From Salinivirgaceae bacterium (lineage in GTDB: Bacteria > Bacteroidota > Bacteroidia > Bacteroidales > SZUA-534): DNA of 64,000 nucleotides. Below, piece by piece: positions 1 through 8,486 of the stretch; the stretch's first letter is position 1; every line of letters starts with the position of its first letter. The notes beneath the pieces were generated by a model that made no database searches, had not been told where the DNA came from, and was given only the letters and a program-made list of their open reading frames with translations. The translations under genes were made by a program, and so were the position numbers. The stretch is from the NCBI GenBank assembly GCA_017645945.1, contig JAGCNL010000005.1, forward strand, positions 1 to 64,000, in the 5' to 3' direction.

Positions 1-777
1 ACCGCCATCCACGCCATACCAAGTTATGCGCTGCGCCTTGCCGACGTGTTTGAAGAAGAAGGCATCGACCCGCGCAAAGATACTCACCTGCACACGTTTC
101 TTATTGGTGCTGAACCACATACCGAAGAGACCCGCCGCAAGATTGAAGAGCGCTTCGGCGTGAAGGCCTACAACAGTTTCGGTATGACCGAAATGAGCGG
201 CCCAGGCGTGGCTTTCGAGTGCAAAGAGCAAAACGGAATGCACATTTGGGAAGATTCGTACATTGTGGAAATTGTTGACCCAGAAACACTTGAGCCTGTG
301 CCAGACGGCGAAGTTGGCGAAATGGTGCTCACCACGCTCGACCGCGAAGGTATGCCGCTCTTGCGCTACCGCACCCGCGACCTTACCCGCATTCTGACAG
401 GTCCGTGCCCCTGCGGCCGCACACACCGCCGCTTGGACCGTATGAAGGGCCGCAGCGACGATATGTTCATTGTCAAGGGCGTGAACATCTTCCCAATGCA
501 GATTGAGAAGATTCTTATGCAGTTCCCCGAGTTGGGCTCGAACTACCTTATCACCATCCAGCCCGTCGACAACAACGACGAGATTATTGTGGAAGTGGAA
601 TTGGGCGACCTTCAGACCGACGATTTCGGCAAACTGCAGAGCCTGACAAAGGAAATCACCCATCGGTTGAAAGACGAGATTTTGGTTACGCCGAAGGTGA
701 AACTTGTTGAGCGCGGCTCGCTTCCGCAGTCGGAAGGCAAGGCTGTACGTGTGAAGGATTTGCGTAAATTGGTTTAA
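1..777 (+). CDS. paaK: Phenylacetate-CoA ligase, C-terminal part (partial at window edge)
   Basis: The reading frame is open from base 1, so the gene starts upstream of the window and about 258 C-terminal residues are seen. They match the AMP-forming acyl-CoA ligase fold of the phenylacetate-CoA ligase family: a YNSFGMTEM segment (adenylate-binding motif), RYRTRDLTRI, and the C-terminal subdomain with GRSDDMFIVKGVNIFP, the hinge and catalytic-loop region. The family makes phenylacetyl-CoA or a related aryl-CoA from acid, ATP and CoA in the cytoplasm. An ACT-domain gene follows 20 bp downstream, a pairing common in anaerobes where these genes sit next to indolepyruvate ferredoxin oxidoreductase; that gene would lie outside the window. 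The exact aryl acid substrate is not certain. Confidence 0.92.
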   Translation, partial: TAIHAIPSYALRLADVFEEEGIDPRKDTHLHTFLIGAEPHTEETRRKIEERFGVKAYNSFGMTEMSGPGVAFECKEQNGMHIWEDSYIVEIVDPETLEPVPDGEVGEMVLTTLDREGMPLLRYRTRDLTRILTGPCPCGRTHRRLDRMKGRSDDMFIVKGVNIFPMQIEKILMQFPELGSNYLITIQPVDNNDEIIVEVELGDLQTDDFGKLQSLTKEITHRLKDEILVTPKVKLVERGSLPQSEGKAVRVKDLRKLV

Positions 778-797
778 AACTCTAAAATTATAAAACT

Positions 798-1223
798 ATG
801 ACAATCAGTCAAATATCGGTTTTTGTTGAGAACAAGTTCGGACGTTTGAACGAGATTCTCTCATTTTTGAGCAAAGAGAACATCCGCATCATTGCGGCCA
901 CCGTTGCCGACACCACCGAGTACGGCATTTTGCGCCTGATAACCACCAACCAGCACAAGGCTTTCCAACTGCTGAAGGCGCAGGGCGTTTCGGCCAACTT
1001 GAGCGACGTCTTGGCCGTGAAAACCGACGCCACCGTCGGCAAATTCTCTGAGACAATTGAGTTTTTCACCAAAGCTGGCATCAGCATCGAGTATATGTAC
1101 TGCTTCTCTGACAATGCCAGCGGTGTGGTCATCTTGCGTCCAAACAATATGGAAGCCGCTCACGAAGTTATCCGCCGCAACTCTTTGAATTGCCTGACGG
1201 AGAGCGAGTTGTGCGCGTTGTAA
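798..1223 (+). CDS. Tandem ACT-domain protein
   Basis: A 141-residue protein made of two ACT modules and nothing else: the first (about residues 1-70) begins ISVFVENKFGRLNEIL, the usual ACT opening in which a small ligand binds at the dimer edge, and the second (about 71-141) has the IEYMYCF strand pattern. ACT domains bind amino acids or related small molecules. It lies 20 bp after the phenylacetate-CoA ligase gene and ends in a strong terminator, so the two are probably co-transcribed. A role in sensing aromatic amino acids or aryl acids for the ligase is inferred from context only. The start is preceded by AAAACT, typical for this genome. Confidence 0.85.
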   Translation: MTISQISVFVENKFGRLNEILSFLSKENIRIIAATVADTTEYGILRLITTNQHKAFQLLKAQGVSANLSDVLAVKTDATVGKFSETIEFFTKAGISIEYMYCFSDNASGVVILRPNNMEAAHEVIRRNSLNCLTESELCAL

Positions 1224-1240
1224 ACATTTCGCTTGATAAA

Positions 1241-1280
1241 CAAATAAGGCCGTTCCCAAGTGGGGCGGCCTTATTTGTTT
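1241..1280 (+). terminator. Intrinsic terminator after paaK-ACT
   Basis: A perfect 12-bp stem, CAAATAAGGCCG at 1241-1252 with its complement at 1266-1277, closes a 13-base loop and runs into a T-rich tail. It follows the ACT stop codon by 17 bases. Confidence 0.85.
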
Positions 1281-1640
1281 TATGGCGGCACAAACGCAAA
1301 AAAGGCTGCCACGCGTGACAGCCTCGCAAAACAGATAAATGATAGCGATTGTTTTTATCTGTCCGTTTTCTGGTTTGAGTTGGTAAGGTTTCTTAAATTA
1401 TTTAGTCAATCACATCTTTTTTATCATCCTTTTCACTAAAGACAATTATCAAGCGTTCTACCCTACCTCCGTCAACCACTTTTATGCCGAGAAGACGGTT
1501 TTGCGTGACGAACGGCTGTTTTCGTTCAATAAAAAATAAGACGGGGCGATAATTTAATAAGGATTTAAAAGTGGTCTCACTCTGAAAAAATCTACAGTCA
1601 CACTTTTGGAACACAAAAAGGCCTTTTTTCACAGATTTTA
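1281..1640. other. Gene-poor gap with a minus-strand terminator-like hairpin
   Basis: No well-supported gene is seen here. A minus-strand frame at 1402-1632 (76 codons) opens only with GTG, has no ATG and no recognised domain, so it is not called. At 1303-1324 the sequence is a near-perfect palindrome (AGGCTG, C/A mismatch, CACGCGTG, CAGCCT) followed on the minus strand by a run of T. That is the shape of an intrinsic terminator for a leftward transcript, hinting that something between it and the tRNA gene is or was transcribed. Confidence 0.4.
1303..1324 (-). terminator. Terminator-like hairpin reading leftward
   Basis: AGGCTG at 1303-1308 pairs with CAGCCT at 1319-1324 around a CACGCGTG core. 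On the minus strand the stem is followed by six T residues (the A run at 1297-1303). No confident gene lies upstream of it on that strand before the tRNA, which has its own terminator. Confidence 0.45.
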
Positions 1641-1681
1641 TAAAAAAAGAAAAACCTTAACTCATTACGAATTAAGGTTTT
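1640..1681 (-). terminator. Terminator of the tRNA-Ser gene
   Basis: On the minus strand a 10-bp stem (1651-1660 with 1672-1681, AAAACCTTAA and complement) is followed by TCTTTTTTT. It lies about 25 bases beyond the 3' end of the tRNA. Confidence 0.75.
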
Positions 1682-1704
1682 ATTGCTTTTGAGGTCTTTC
1701 CTTG

Positions 1705-1791
1705 CGGAAAGTGAGGGATTCGAACCCCCGGAACAGTTACCCGTTCACCGCATTTCGAGTGCGGCCCGATCGACCACTCCGGCAACTTTCC
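1705..1791 (-). tRNA. tRNA-Ser(CGA)
   Basis: Read on the minus strand the gene folds as a class II tRNA: a 7-bp acceptor (GGAAAGT with ACTTTCC), an anticodon stem CCGCA/TGCGG with loop CTCGAAA giving anticodon CGA, a long variable arm, and a T arm with GTTCGAATC. The discriminator base is G, as expected for serine. The 3' CCA is not encoded. It decodes UCG codons. Confidence 0.95.
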
Positions 1792-1904
1792 TTACTTTCC
1801 TCAAAAGCGGTGCAAAGGTAGTCAATTATCGATACCATTGCCATTTTGCCAGCAAAAAAGTTTTCCAAAGAACCTGCCAATTTCTCTACTCTAGACAGCC
1901 ATAT

Positions 1905-1943
1905 AAAAAAGGAACGCTACCGATTTTTATCAGCAGCGTTCCC
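1905..1943 (-). terminator. Terminator of htpG
   Basis: On the minus strand GGAACGCT pairs with AGCGTTCC (1911-1918 and 1934-1941) and is followed by TTTTTT. It begins about 25 bases after the htpG stop codon. Confidence 0.8.
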
Positions 1944-1965
1944 TTCCTATTAGTTTATTACTCAA

Positions 1966-4023
1966 CTATTTGCCTTGCAGCAATTCAACGCTGCGATTTA
2001 CAAACACATTCAAGTCCTCGCCCTTCAGCATATTGTTTGCCAACAGTGCAAGGTCGACAAGTTGTTTTACAAGCGGTGTCGATTTGCCGAACTCTTTGAG
2101 TTTTGCGTCCTTCTCATCACGCAAAGTGTCAATCTGTTTGCCAAGGTCGGCAATTTGGTCCTTCAGAGCCTGCGGAATCTCTTCCTCCTTCTTGTCCTTC
2201 TTCTGAGCCTCAAGGTCGGCTTTCTGCTTGTTCAAAGGCTCAATCTTGGTGTCGATTTCAGCCAAAGCTTTACCCAATGCATCTTTCTCTGCGTCAAGCA
2301 CTTTAGTAATCAACGGGTGAGCAGTGTTCACAACCAGATTGAAGTTGTCTGGCATATCGGCGTAGTAGTTCATTCCGCTCAGAGCGGCGGTGTCCTTCAT
2401 ACGGCGCATAAACTCGTTCTGAGTAATCATCAACGGTTTAGCATCGGCGCCAAGGTCCTCGAACTCTACGATGAAATAGCTCTTATCGGGTGTTACGGCG
2501 TTGAATACCTGAATCAGGTTGCTGCGGTCGTCATCACTCAATTTGGCTTGTGGTTGGTCGTCTTTCTGAATCAAGCGGCTGATAACATCGGCATCGACGC
2601 GAGCGAAACGAGTCTTCTCCAGCTTCTGCTCAAGCGAGCCGATAAAGTGCATATCTAACTGACCATCAAGCATCAGCACATCGTAACCTTTGGCTTTTGC
2701 GCTCTCAATGTAGGTGTACTGCGCATCCTTGTCGGTGGCGTAGAGATAGACCTTTGTGTCGTTCTTGTCGGTTTGGTTCGGCTTGACAAGTGTTTCGTAC
2801 TCGTCGAGCGTAAAGTATTTACCTTCAATGTTTTTAAGCAGAACGAAGTTCTTCGCGCGCTCGTAGAATTTCTCGTCGGTCAGGATTCCGTACTCGATAA
2901 AGAGTTTCAGATTGTCCCACTTGCTCTCGAACTGCGGGCGGTCGGTTTTGAAGATTTCCTCCAGACGGTCGGCCACTTTTTTGGTGATATGGCTCGAAAT
3001 CTTCTTCACATTCGAGTCGGCCTGCAGGTAACTACGCGACACGTTCAGCGGAATGTCGGGCGAGTCGATTACGCCGTGCAGCAGCGTAAGGAACTCAGGC
3101 ACAATGCCTTCCACACTGTCGGTTACGAACACTTGATTGCAGTAGAGTTGGATTTTGTTTTTCTGAATCTCAATGTTGTTCTTGATTTTCGGAAAATACA
3201 GAATACCAGTCAGATTGAACGGATAATCGACGTTCAGGTGGATATAGAACAGCGGGTCTTCGTAGCCAGGATAAAGTTCGTGATAGAAGTTCATATAGTC
3301 TTCATCCTTCAGGTCGGCAGGCTTGCGAGTCCACGCGGGTGTGGTGTTGTTGATAATCTTATCTTTATCAGTATCAACCATTTTCTTCTCTTTGTCGCTC
3401 CACTCCTGCTCTTTGCCGAAAGCAATCTGAACAGGCAGGAACTTGCAGTATTTGGTCAGCAACTGATTGATGCGGCTCTCGTCGAGGAACTCTTCGCTGT
3501 CGGCATCGATATGCATTACAATGTCGGTACCAAAATCTTGTTTTTCAGCATCTTCGAGCGTAAACTCAGGACTGCCGTCGCAGCTCCATTTCACAGCTTT
3601 CGAGCCCTCTTTGTACGATTTTGTGATGATGTCGACACGCTCCGAAACCATAAAGGCACTATAGAATCCCAAGCCGAAATGGCCGATGATGGCACCAATG
3701 TTGTCTTTGTACTTGTCGAGGAACTCACCAGCACTTGAGAAAGCTATCTGGTTGATATACTTGTCGATTTCCTCTTCAGTCATACCAATTCCGTGATCGG
3801 AAACAACAATTGTCTTGTTGCCTTTGTTCACCGACACGCGGACAGTCTTGTCGCCCAACTCACCTTTATAATCGCCCTTTGCTGTCACTGCAATCATTTT
3901 CTGTGTTGCATCGACGGCGTTGGCCACAATCTCACGAAGAAAAATCTCGTGGTCGGAATAAAGGAACTTCTTGATTACCGGGAAGATGTTCTCACTTGTA
4001 ACACCAATTTTACCTGTTTGCAT
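1966..4023 (-). CDS. htpG: Molecular chaperone HtpG (Hsp90)
   Basis: A 685-residue cytosolic Hsp90 chaperone. The N-terminal GHKL ATPase domain is clear: FLREIVANAVDATQK (catalytic Glu and Mg-binding Asn), DHGIGMT, and GHFGLGFYSAFMV. The middle domain carries the NVSRSYLQ segment with the conserved Arg, and the C-terminal dimerisation part contains a charged coiled stretch at about 580-630. I start at the ATG at 4023 because the family begins MQxGxIGVTxENIFP; an in-frame ATG ten codons upstream would add a poorly conserved tail. It is a single-gene unit with its own terminator and a possible sigma-54-like promoter at 4075-4090, which fits heat-shock or stress control. Confidence 0.96.
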   Translation of the reverse strand: MQTGKIGVTSENIFPVIKKFLYSDHEIFLREIVANAVDATQKMIAVTAKGDYKGELGDKTVRVSVNKGNKTIVVSDHGIGMTEEEIDKYINQIAFSSAGEFLDKYKDNIGAIIGHFGLGFYSAFMVSERVDIITKSYKEGSKAVKWSCDGSPEFTLEDAEKQDFGTDIVMHIDADSEEFLDESRINQLLTKYCKFLPVQIAFGKEQEWSDKEKKMVDTDKDKIINNTTPAWTRKPADLKDEDYMNFYHELYPGYEDPLFYIHLNVDYPFNLTGILYFPKIKNNIEIQKNKIQLYCNQVFVTDSVEGIVPEFLTLLHGVIDSPDIPLNVSRSYLQADSNVKKISSHITKKVADRLEEIFKTDRPQFESKWDNLKLFIEYGILTDEKFYERAKNFVLLKNIEGKYFTLDEYETLVKPNQTDKNDTKVYLYATDKDAQYTYIESAKAKGYDVLMLDGQLDMHFIGSLEQKLEKTRFARVDADVISRLIQKDDQPQAKLSDDDRSNLIQVFNAVTPDKSYFIVEFEDLGADAKPLMITQNEFMRRMKDTAALSGMNYYADMPDNFNLVVNTAHPLITKVLDAEKDALGKALAEIDTKIEPLNKQKADLEAQKKDKKEEEIPQALKDQIADLGKQIDTLRDEKDAKLKEFGKSTPLVKQLVDLALLANNMLKGEDLNVFVNRSVELLQGK

Positions 4024-4074
4024 AGTTTTATGTTTTTTAGTTATGAATTTCAATTTTTAATGCGCTTTCGATTT

Positions 4075-4090
4075 GTCAAACACTGTGCCA
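4075..4090 (-). promoter_or_regulatory. Possible sigma-54-like promoter of htpG
   Basis: On the minus strand the sequence TGGCACAGTGTTTGAC lies about 52 bases before the htpG start. It matches TGGCAC-N5-TTGC except for A in place of the last C. The position suits a promoter, but the changed -12 element makes the call tentative. Confidence 0.35.
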
Positions 4091-4169
4091 CGCGCTTCTT
4101 TCGGCAACTTTGGCACAACCCTACTGACGCAGGCTGACAAAAAGACATTTTCAAGGCACTACAAACACA

Positions 4170-4200
4170 AAAAAAGCCCGCGATTAAAAACCGCAGGCTT
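4170..4200 (-). terminator. Terminator of the SIS/DUF4954 operon
   Basis: On the minus strand a 9-bp stem (AAGCCTGCG with CGCGGGCTT, one G-T pair) around a TTTTTAAT loop is followed by seven T residues. Confidence 0.85.
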
Positions 4201-4223
4201 CAATCATTATTACAAATTATTTA

Positions 4224-5240
4224 TCAAACAATCAACTCATTACCAACCTTGCGGGCACGCTCGGGCTTGTCGAGGTTGATGCCTGTGGCAATACCAATCT
4301 CAACCAACAGATTCCAGCCAGCGCACAGCATCACGTAAGGTTTGAAATCGCCAGCAGCAGGCACTTTGATAGTCTCGAACGGAGTGTCATGGTCGGCAAT
4401 GGCAATCACCTTCAGGCCAACGCCCTTCTGCAGCACCTCGTGGAATTTCTCAATCTCCTCCTCAATCGGGTCAATCACAAACACAACATCGTTCGGGTTC
4501 ATCACCTCCTCAATGCCGTGAACCGCGTATGTTCCCTCAAGGAAATCCGACTTACGGCGGGTTATCTCATTGGTTTTCAGAGTCAATTCCTCTGCCACGC
4601 CATCGTTGTAACCCGAGAAATAGATTGTTTCGGCTTGCCGCACAGCGTTAATCACATCGGCAGGAATTGGCAGTGTGAGAGCCTTCTCAAGCAATTCTGG
4701 CAGTTTTTTCAACTCAGCCGTCTTGTCTTCGCCTTTAAGGTTCCAAAGTATTGATTCATAATACAATGCCTGCTCAACCACGCTCTTAGTGGCAGCCACA
4801 GCCTGCTCCCATCCGCAGTTCAGAATGTGAGTGCTGACACACGCCTTCTGAATCATTGTGTCGGGACAAGCGGTCAAGCCGAAAACGTCCTTTTTGCCTG
4901 ATTCTGTGAGTTTTTTGGCCAACAGAATCACCTCTTTGGTGCGGCCAGAGTTAGAAGCGCAGCAAACAGTATATTTCGACAAATCGTACTCGTAAGATTG
5001 ACGCGAGCCGTCGGTCTGGACGTTGATGTCCATACCCCAGCGTTTAGCCTTGCGCATAGCGTTTTTAGCCGGGAAAATACGGCTCGACCCCTCGCCTGTC
5101 AGATACAAGCGCTGCGATTTCTTCACCTCCTCAGCAAGTTTTTTCGTTACTGACGGGTCGAATTTCTTGACGGTGTCAATCGTGCCCATCATCTCCTGAA
5201 CCAACGCATAGTCGGCATACTTTTTATTAGTTAAATTCAT
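4224..5240 (-). CDS. Double SIS-domain sugar isomerase/deaminase-like protein
   Basis: A 338-residue cytosolic protein with two SIS (sugar isomerase) domains and no glutaminase domain. The first has GEGSSR (49-54) and the phosphosugar-binding SNSGRT (96-101); CGWEQAVAATKSVVEQ matches the GlmS-type helix after the first sheet. The second domain (about 200-330) has YFSGYNDGVAEELTLKTNEI. This is the layout of the isomerase half of glucosamine-6-phosphate synthase and of AgaS/FrlB-type enzymes, so a phosphorylated amino-sugar substrate is likely but not identified. It lies 11 bp downstream of the DUF4954 gene and shares its terminator, so the two are one operon; the DUF4954 partner is a sugar-nucleotide acyltransferase-like beta-helix. 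Confidence 0.82.
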   Translation of the reverse strand: MNLTNKKYADYALVQEMMGTIDTVKKFDPSVTKKLAEEVKKSQRLYLTGEGSSRIFPAKNAMRKAKRWGMDINVQTDGSRQSYEYDLSKYTVCCASNSGRTKEVILLAKKLTESGKKDVFGLTACPDTMIQKACVSTHILNCGWEQAVAATKSVVEQALYYESILWNLKGEDKTAELKKLPELLEKALTLPIPADVINAVRQAETIYFSGYNDGVAEELTLKTNEITRRKSDFLEGTYAVHGIEEVMNPNDVVFVIDPIEEEIEKFHEVLQKGVGLKVIAIADHDTPFETIKVPAAGDFKPYVMLCAGWNLLVEIGIATGINLDKPERARKVGNELIV

Positions 5241-5251
5241 AAATTGTTTAT

Positions 5252-7465
5252 TTAGAAACGATTATACAATTCATTTATCTTATTATTAAAATCATCAGTT
5301 TCGTTGCGAACTTGTTTGATGAAGCTGTTCTCCTTGAGCGGTCCGATAGCGGCAATCATCTCCTCGCTGTTGCGGTAGGTCTGCTTGCGGTAGATGTTGT
5401 CGTAGTCTTTTTTGCGAGTCACATAAACCTGGTCGCAGATGTACTGCTGAATACCGATGGCACGTTTCAGCACATCGCGCCACATATCATCGGTGACAGT
5501 CTCAGTCTCAAGCAGATAGCAGAGCGACTGATAAGCGTGACGCAGTTTGTCGACGGTGTAGCGCTCCCAAATCTCATCATAGCGGTTGTGGATGGCCTCC
5601 CACGAGTCGAGTTTGCCGTTGCGGATGTCGGCGCGCAGTTGGTCCAAATCCGATGTCTGCATCAGCTGTCCGCCAAGGTTCGACCAGTCTTTCTCACGAC
5701 GGCCTTGAATCAGTCCGCCAATGATGCCAAACGTTGCCTGCGGATTGTCAAGCAAATATTTCATCACGTTCTTAACTGCGTAATACACAAGCATATCGCC
5801 GTATGATTTGTAGGCGTCGTACACCTTCAGAATCCTGACGCGGCGTTTGCCTTTTTCCATATTTTCGCCGAAAACTTGCAGATTGTCAACCTCTTTGCGA
5901 TCACCGCGAAGGAGCTCCTTGCCCACCTCGCGCAGAGCTTTCTCGCTCTGACCGTCGATGTTCTTATTCTGCGTGCGCAACCAAGCTTTGGCGGTCCAAA
6001 TTTCGAGCAGTTTGCGGCCCGTGATGACCTCCTCCATACTGTCAGGCGCGTAGGCGTCGAACTCAATATGCTGGTATTTGCGTTTGCGAAGGTCGCGTTT
6101 CTGGTACTTCCATGCGTTGCGCGCCAAAGCGTACATATTATACATCCACCAAAAAGCGGGCATCACCTCCAACTCATTGTGGCTCACATTGTTATTAACA
6201 AGTGAGAATGGCAAAGAAATATTCATCTCGGTCGGATAATCGGCCTTGCTAAGCAGCGTGAATGACGCGAACTTACAAGAATGCTTAACGCTCGAGCACA
6301 AGCCCGGCCAGAATCCGCGGCCAGCCTCAATCTCGTTGTCGTTTGTGCGGCTGTTGTGGTTCGAGCCCATTGTGGCGCCGGCGGCAATGTTGGTCTGCCC
6401 TTTAAGCACAGCAGCCACCAGGAACGAGTTGTTGTGGTGCTGCTCGTGGGCTGGGAAGATGAGGTTGTTCAGCACCTCGCAGCACGATATTGTACTATTA
6501 TCTCCTAAGAATGAATGAATTAAGCGTGCTCCATACTTCAGATTAGAGTTGTTGCCAAGCACAAACCTCACGGCGATGCACGAATAGAAAATGTGGCATC
6601 CGTAGCCCACAATTCCGTTCACCAAAACAACGCCCTCGCCTATCTGCGACGGCTCCTCGATCGATGAGTTGATGGTAACATTCTTCAGCTTACTTGCACC
6701 TTTTATGTAGCAGCTGTCGCCCACTTTCACGTCTTTGATGATGGCCGAATTCTTTATCACACAATTGGTTCCGATGGTTCCGTAGTAGCCACGGTGCGAG
6801 TCGAAACGGTTTTGAGTCAGATAAGAGAGTTTGGCCTGCAACGGCTTGTCGTCGATGAATTTGGCACTCAGATAGGCATCTGCGGCAATCATCCCATCGA
6901 ACGGATAAACCTTGCGGCAACCAGTCTCGTTCATCAAGTCGAGGCTGATTCTAACCTCCTCAGGCTCACCGTCTTTCACAATTCCGTTACCAAATTTTGC
7001 GTGATTGGTGCAGCACATCTCCTGAATGTTGAAGATGATGCAGTTGTCACCAATAATATAATGCGACAAGTAGTGCACATCATGGATTGCCACATTGTTG
7101 CCAATGTCGCAAGATGTTATCACACTGTTGGTTATGCCCACACGCAAGCGCAAATCGTGGTATTGCAGCATAGCATCGCGAACCTCGCCAATGCGCACCA
7201 GTCCGAAAAACTTATTGTTTTTTATCTGTTTTGGGTTGAACTCATCAGTAACCAGAAAATTGTCCCAATTCTCGCAGCTGTTGTTGTTCTTCACAAGGCG
7301 CTCTATCTCGTCGGAACGAAGATGGCGCCAACCGCCAGCGGGCATTTGGGCCTGTTTGTTCCGCAAATAATATTCATCCTCACCAGCAGGAAGATACTCT
7401 TTTTCAACGAAATGTTCCTCCATTTCCGGTCCCCAAAGGATTTTTACGGTATTCTCAGCATCCAT
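5252..7465 (-). CDS. DUF4954 family protein (left-handed beta-helix fold)
   Basis: A 737-residue protein that I recognise as the Bacteroidetes DUF4954 family. Residues about 100-420 contain hexapeptide-type turns (VGITNSVITSCDIGNNVAIHD, IGTNCVIKNSAIIKDVKVGDSCYIKG, IGEGVVLVNGIVGYG), the left-handed beta-helix of GlmU/LpxA-type acyl and nucleotidyl transferases. The remaining C-terminal 300 residues are mostly helical and carry no domain I know. No signal peptide is seen, so it is cytosolic. It heads an operon with the SIS protein, consistent with amino-sugar or nucleotide-sugar metabolism, but the reaction is unknown. A TATATTTG box at 7485-7492 lies 20 bases before the start. Confidence 0.85.
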   Translation of the reverse strand: MDAENTVKILWGPEMEEHFVEKEYLPAGEDEYYLRNKQAQMPAGGWRHLRSDEIERLVKNNNSCENWDNFLVTDEFNPKQIKNNKFFGLVRIGEVRDAMLQYHDLRLRVGITNSVITSCDIGNNVAIHDVHYLSHYIIGDNCIIFNIQEMCCTNHAKFGNGIVKDGEPEEVRISLDLMNETGCRKVYPFDGMIAADAYLSAKFIDDKPLQAKLSYLTQNRFDSHRGYYGTIGTNCVIKNSAIIKDVKVGDSCYIKGASKLKNVTINSSIEEPSQIGEGVVLVNGIVGYGCHIFYSCIAVRFVLGNNSNLKYGARLIHSFLGDNSTISCCEVLNNLIFPAHEQHHNNSFLVAAVLKGQTNIAAGATMGSNHNSRTNDNEIEAGRGFWPGLCSSVKHSCKFASFTLLSKADYPTEMNISLPFSLVNNNVSHNELEVMPAFWWMYNMYALARNAWKYQKRDLRKRKYQHIEFDAYAPDSMEEVITGRKLLEIWTAKAWLRTQNKNIDGQSEKALREVGKELLRGDRKEVDNLQVFGENMEKGKRRVRILKVYDAYKSYGDMLVYYAVKNVMKYLLDNPQATFGIIGGLIQGRREKDWSNLGGQLMQTSDLDQLRADIRNGKLDSWEAIHNRYDEIWERYTVDKLRHAYQSLCYLLETETVTDDMWRDVLKRAIGIQQYICDQVYVTRKKDYDNIYRKQTYRNSEEMIAAIGPLKENSFIKQVRNETDDFNNKINELYNRF

Positions 7466-7484
7466 AATTTCAAGTTTTATTTCT

Positions 7485-7492
7485 CAAATATA
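7485..7492 (-). promoter_or_regulatory. Bacteroidetes -7 box before the DUF4954 gene
   Basis: TATATTTG on the minus strand matches TAnnTTTG exactly, 20 bases before the ATG at 7465. No good TTG -33 box is seen at the right distance. Confidence 0.45.
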
Positions 7493-7578
7493 CCTATAGA
7501 CAAAGAAAAAACACTCTGCCCTACAAGTTTTTTTTCACAAAATTTAACAACTAAGTAATTTGCGTAGAACGTCGTTTT

Positions 7579-8475
7579 TCACCTTTTGATTCTTTCAACC
7601 TGATACATACCAATCAGAATCATTGCCGAACCGAGCACGGCAAACAGCGTTATGCGCTCGCCAATGACGATTGATGCCGTGATGATGGCCACCACTGGGT
7701 TGAAATATATGTAGTTCGATGCGCGGACCACACCGATGCGTTTCATAACGATGTTCCAAAGAACATAGCAGACAAGCGAGGCCACAATGCCCAGGAAAAG
7801 CAGATTCAGCCACACCTGCGGCTGGCGGTATATCTCAATATCAGTTTGGAGACCTGTGAAAAAGAGCACTGGCACCAACGTGAGCAGACCGTAAAAAAAC
7901 ACTTTGCGAATGATGAACAGATTACTGTATTTTGGCGCTAACAATTTGGTAATTAGCGAGTAGAAAGCCCAAGACCATGCCGCCACAAACGCCAGTAAAT
8001 CACCCACAGGCGATAGTTTCAGCGCAAATTTGCCATTCAGCACAACAAGCACCATTCCTGCAAACGCCAGTACCGACCCCGCTTTTTGGCGGCCATTCAT
8101 ACGCTCATCACGATTGCCGATGCTCAGCAGCAGAGCCGTCAGCAGCGGCGTGGTGCACACCAGAAGCGATACGTTTGTCACCGTTGAAATCTGCAAGGCT
8201 GTGTTCTCGGCCAGGAAATAGACCGAACCGCCCGTAACACCCAACGCAACCGCAAGAAGCTCGTCTTTCACGCTGTCGCACAGCAATTTGCGCGGCGATA
8301 CGAACCAAATGAAAACATATGCCAGCAAGAAACGGCAGAAGAATACGTCAATCGGGCGCAAACCATTGTTGATAAGCACTTTGCTCGAGACAAAGGTAGT
8401 TCCCCAGACGCAAACAATGGCAAAGGCGAGCAGATTGAACAGCAGAATTCTGTTTTTGCTCATCGGTGCATCCAT
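7579..8475 (-). CDS. EamA/DMT-family transporter
   Basis: A 298-residue inner-membrane protein with about ten hydrophobic segments, arranged as two EamA repeats. The first opens AIVCVWGTTFVSSKVLI, and the second includes WAFYSLITKLL and the late signature ASNYIYFNPVVAIITASIVIGE. The drug/metabolite transporter superfamily exports amino acids, metabolites or drugs; the substrate cannot be read from sequence. The start at 8475 lies 11 bp after the stop of the TSCPD gene, so the two are probably translated from one message. An ATG four codons later (8463) is an alternative start. Confidence 0.9.
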   Translation of the reverse strand: MDAPMSKNRILLFNLLAFAIVCVWGTTFVSSKVLINNGLRPIDVFFCRFLLAYVFIWFVSPRKLLCDSVKDELLAVALGVTGGSVYFLAENTALQISTVTNVSLLVCTTPLLTALLLSIGNRDERMNGRQKAGSVLAFAGMVLVVLNGKFALKLSPVGDLLAFVAAWSWAFYSLITKLLAPKYSNLFIIRKVFFYGLLTLVPVLFFTGLQTDIEIYRQPQVWLNLLFLGIVASLVCYVLWNIVMKRIGVVRASNYIYFNPVVAIITASIVIGERITLFAVLGSAMILIGMYQVERIKR

Positions 8476-8486
8476 AACACTTGTAA

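Noticed and set aside
1402..1632. Minus-strand ORF of 76 codons
   Set aside because: It opens only with GTG, has no ATG, no recognised domain and no promoter, and follows directly on the tRNA terminator.
2773..3738. Plus-strand ORF opposite htpG
   Set aside because: The htpG frame is unmistakable, and the opposite frame has no recognisable features.
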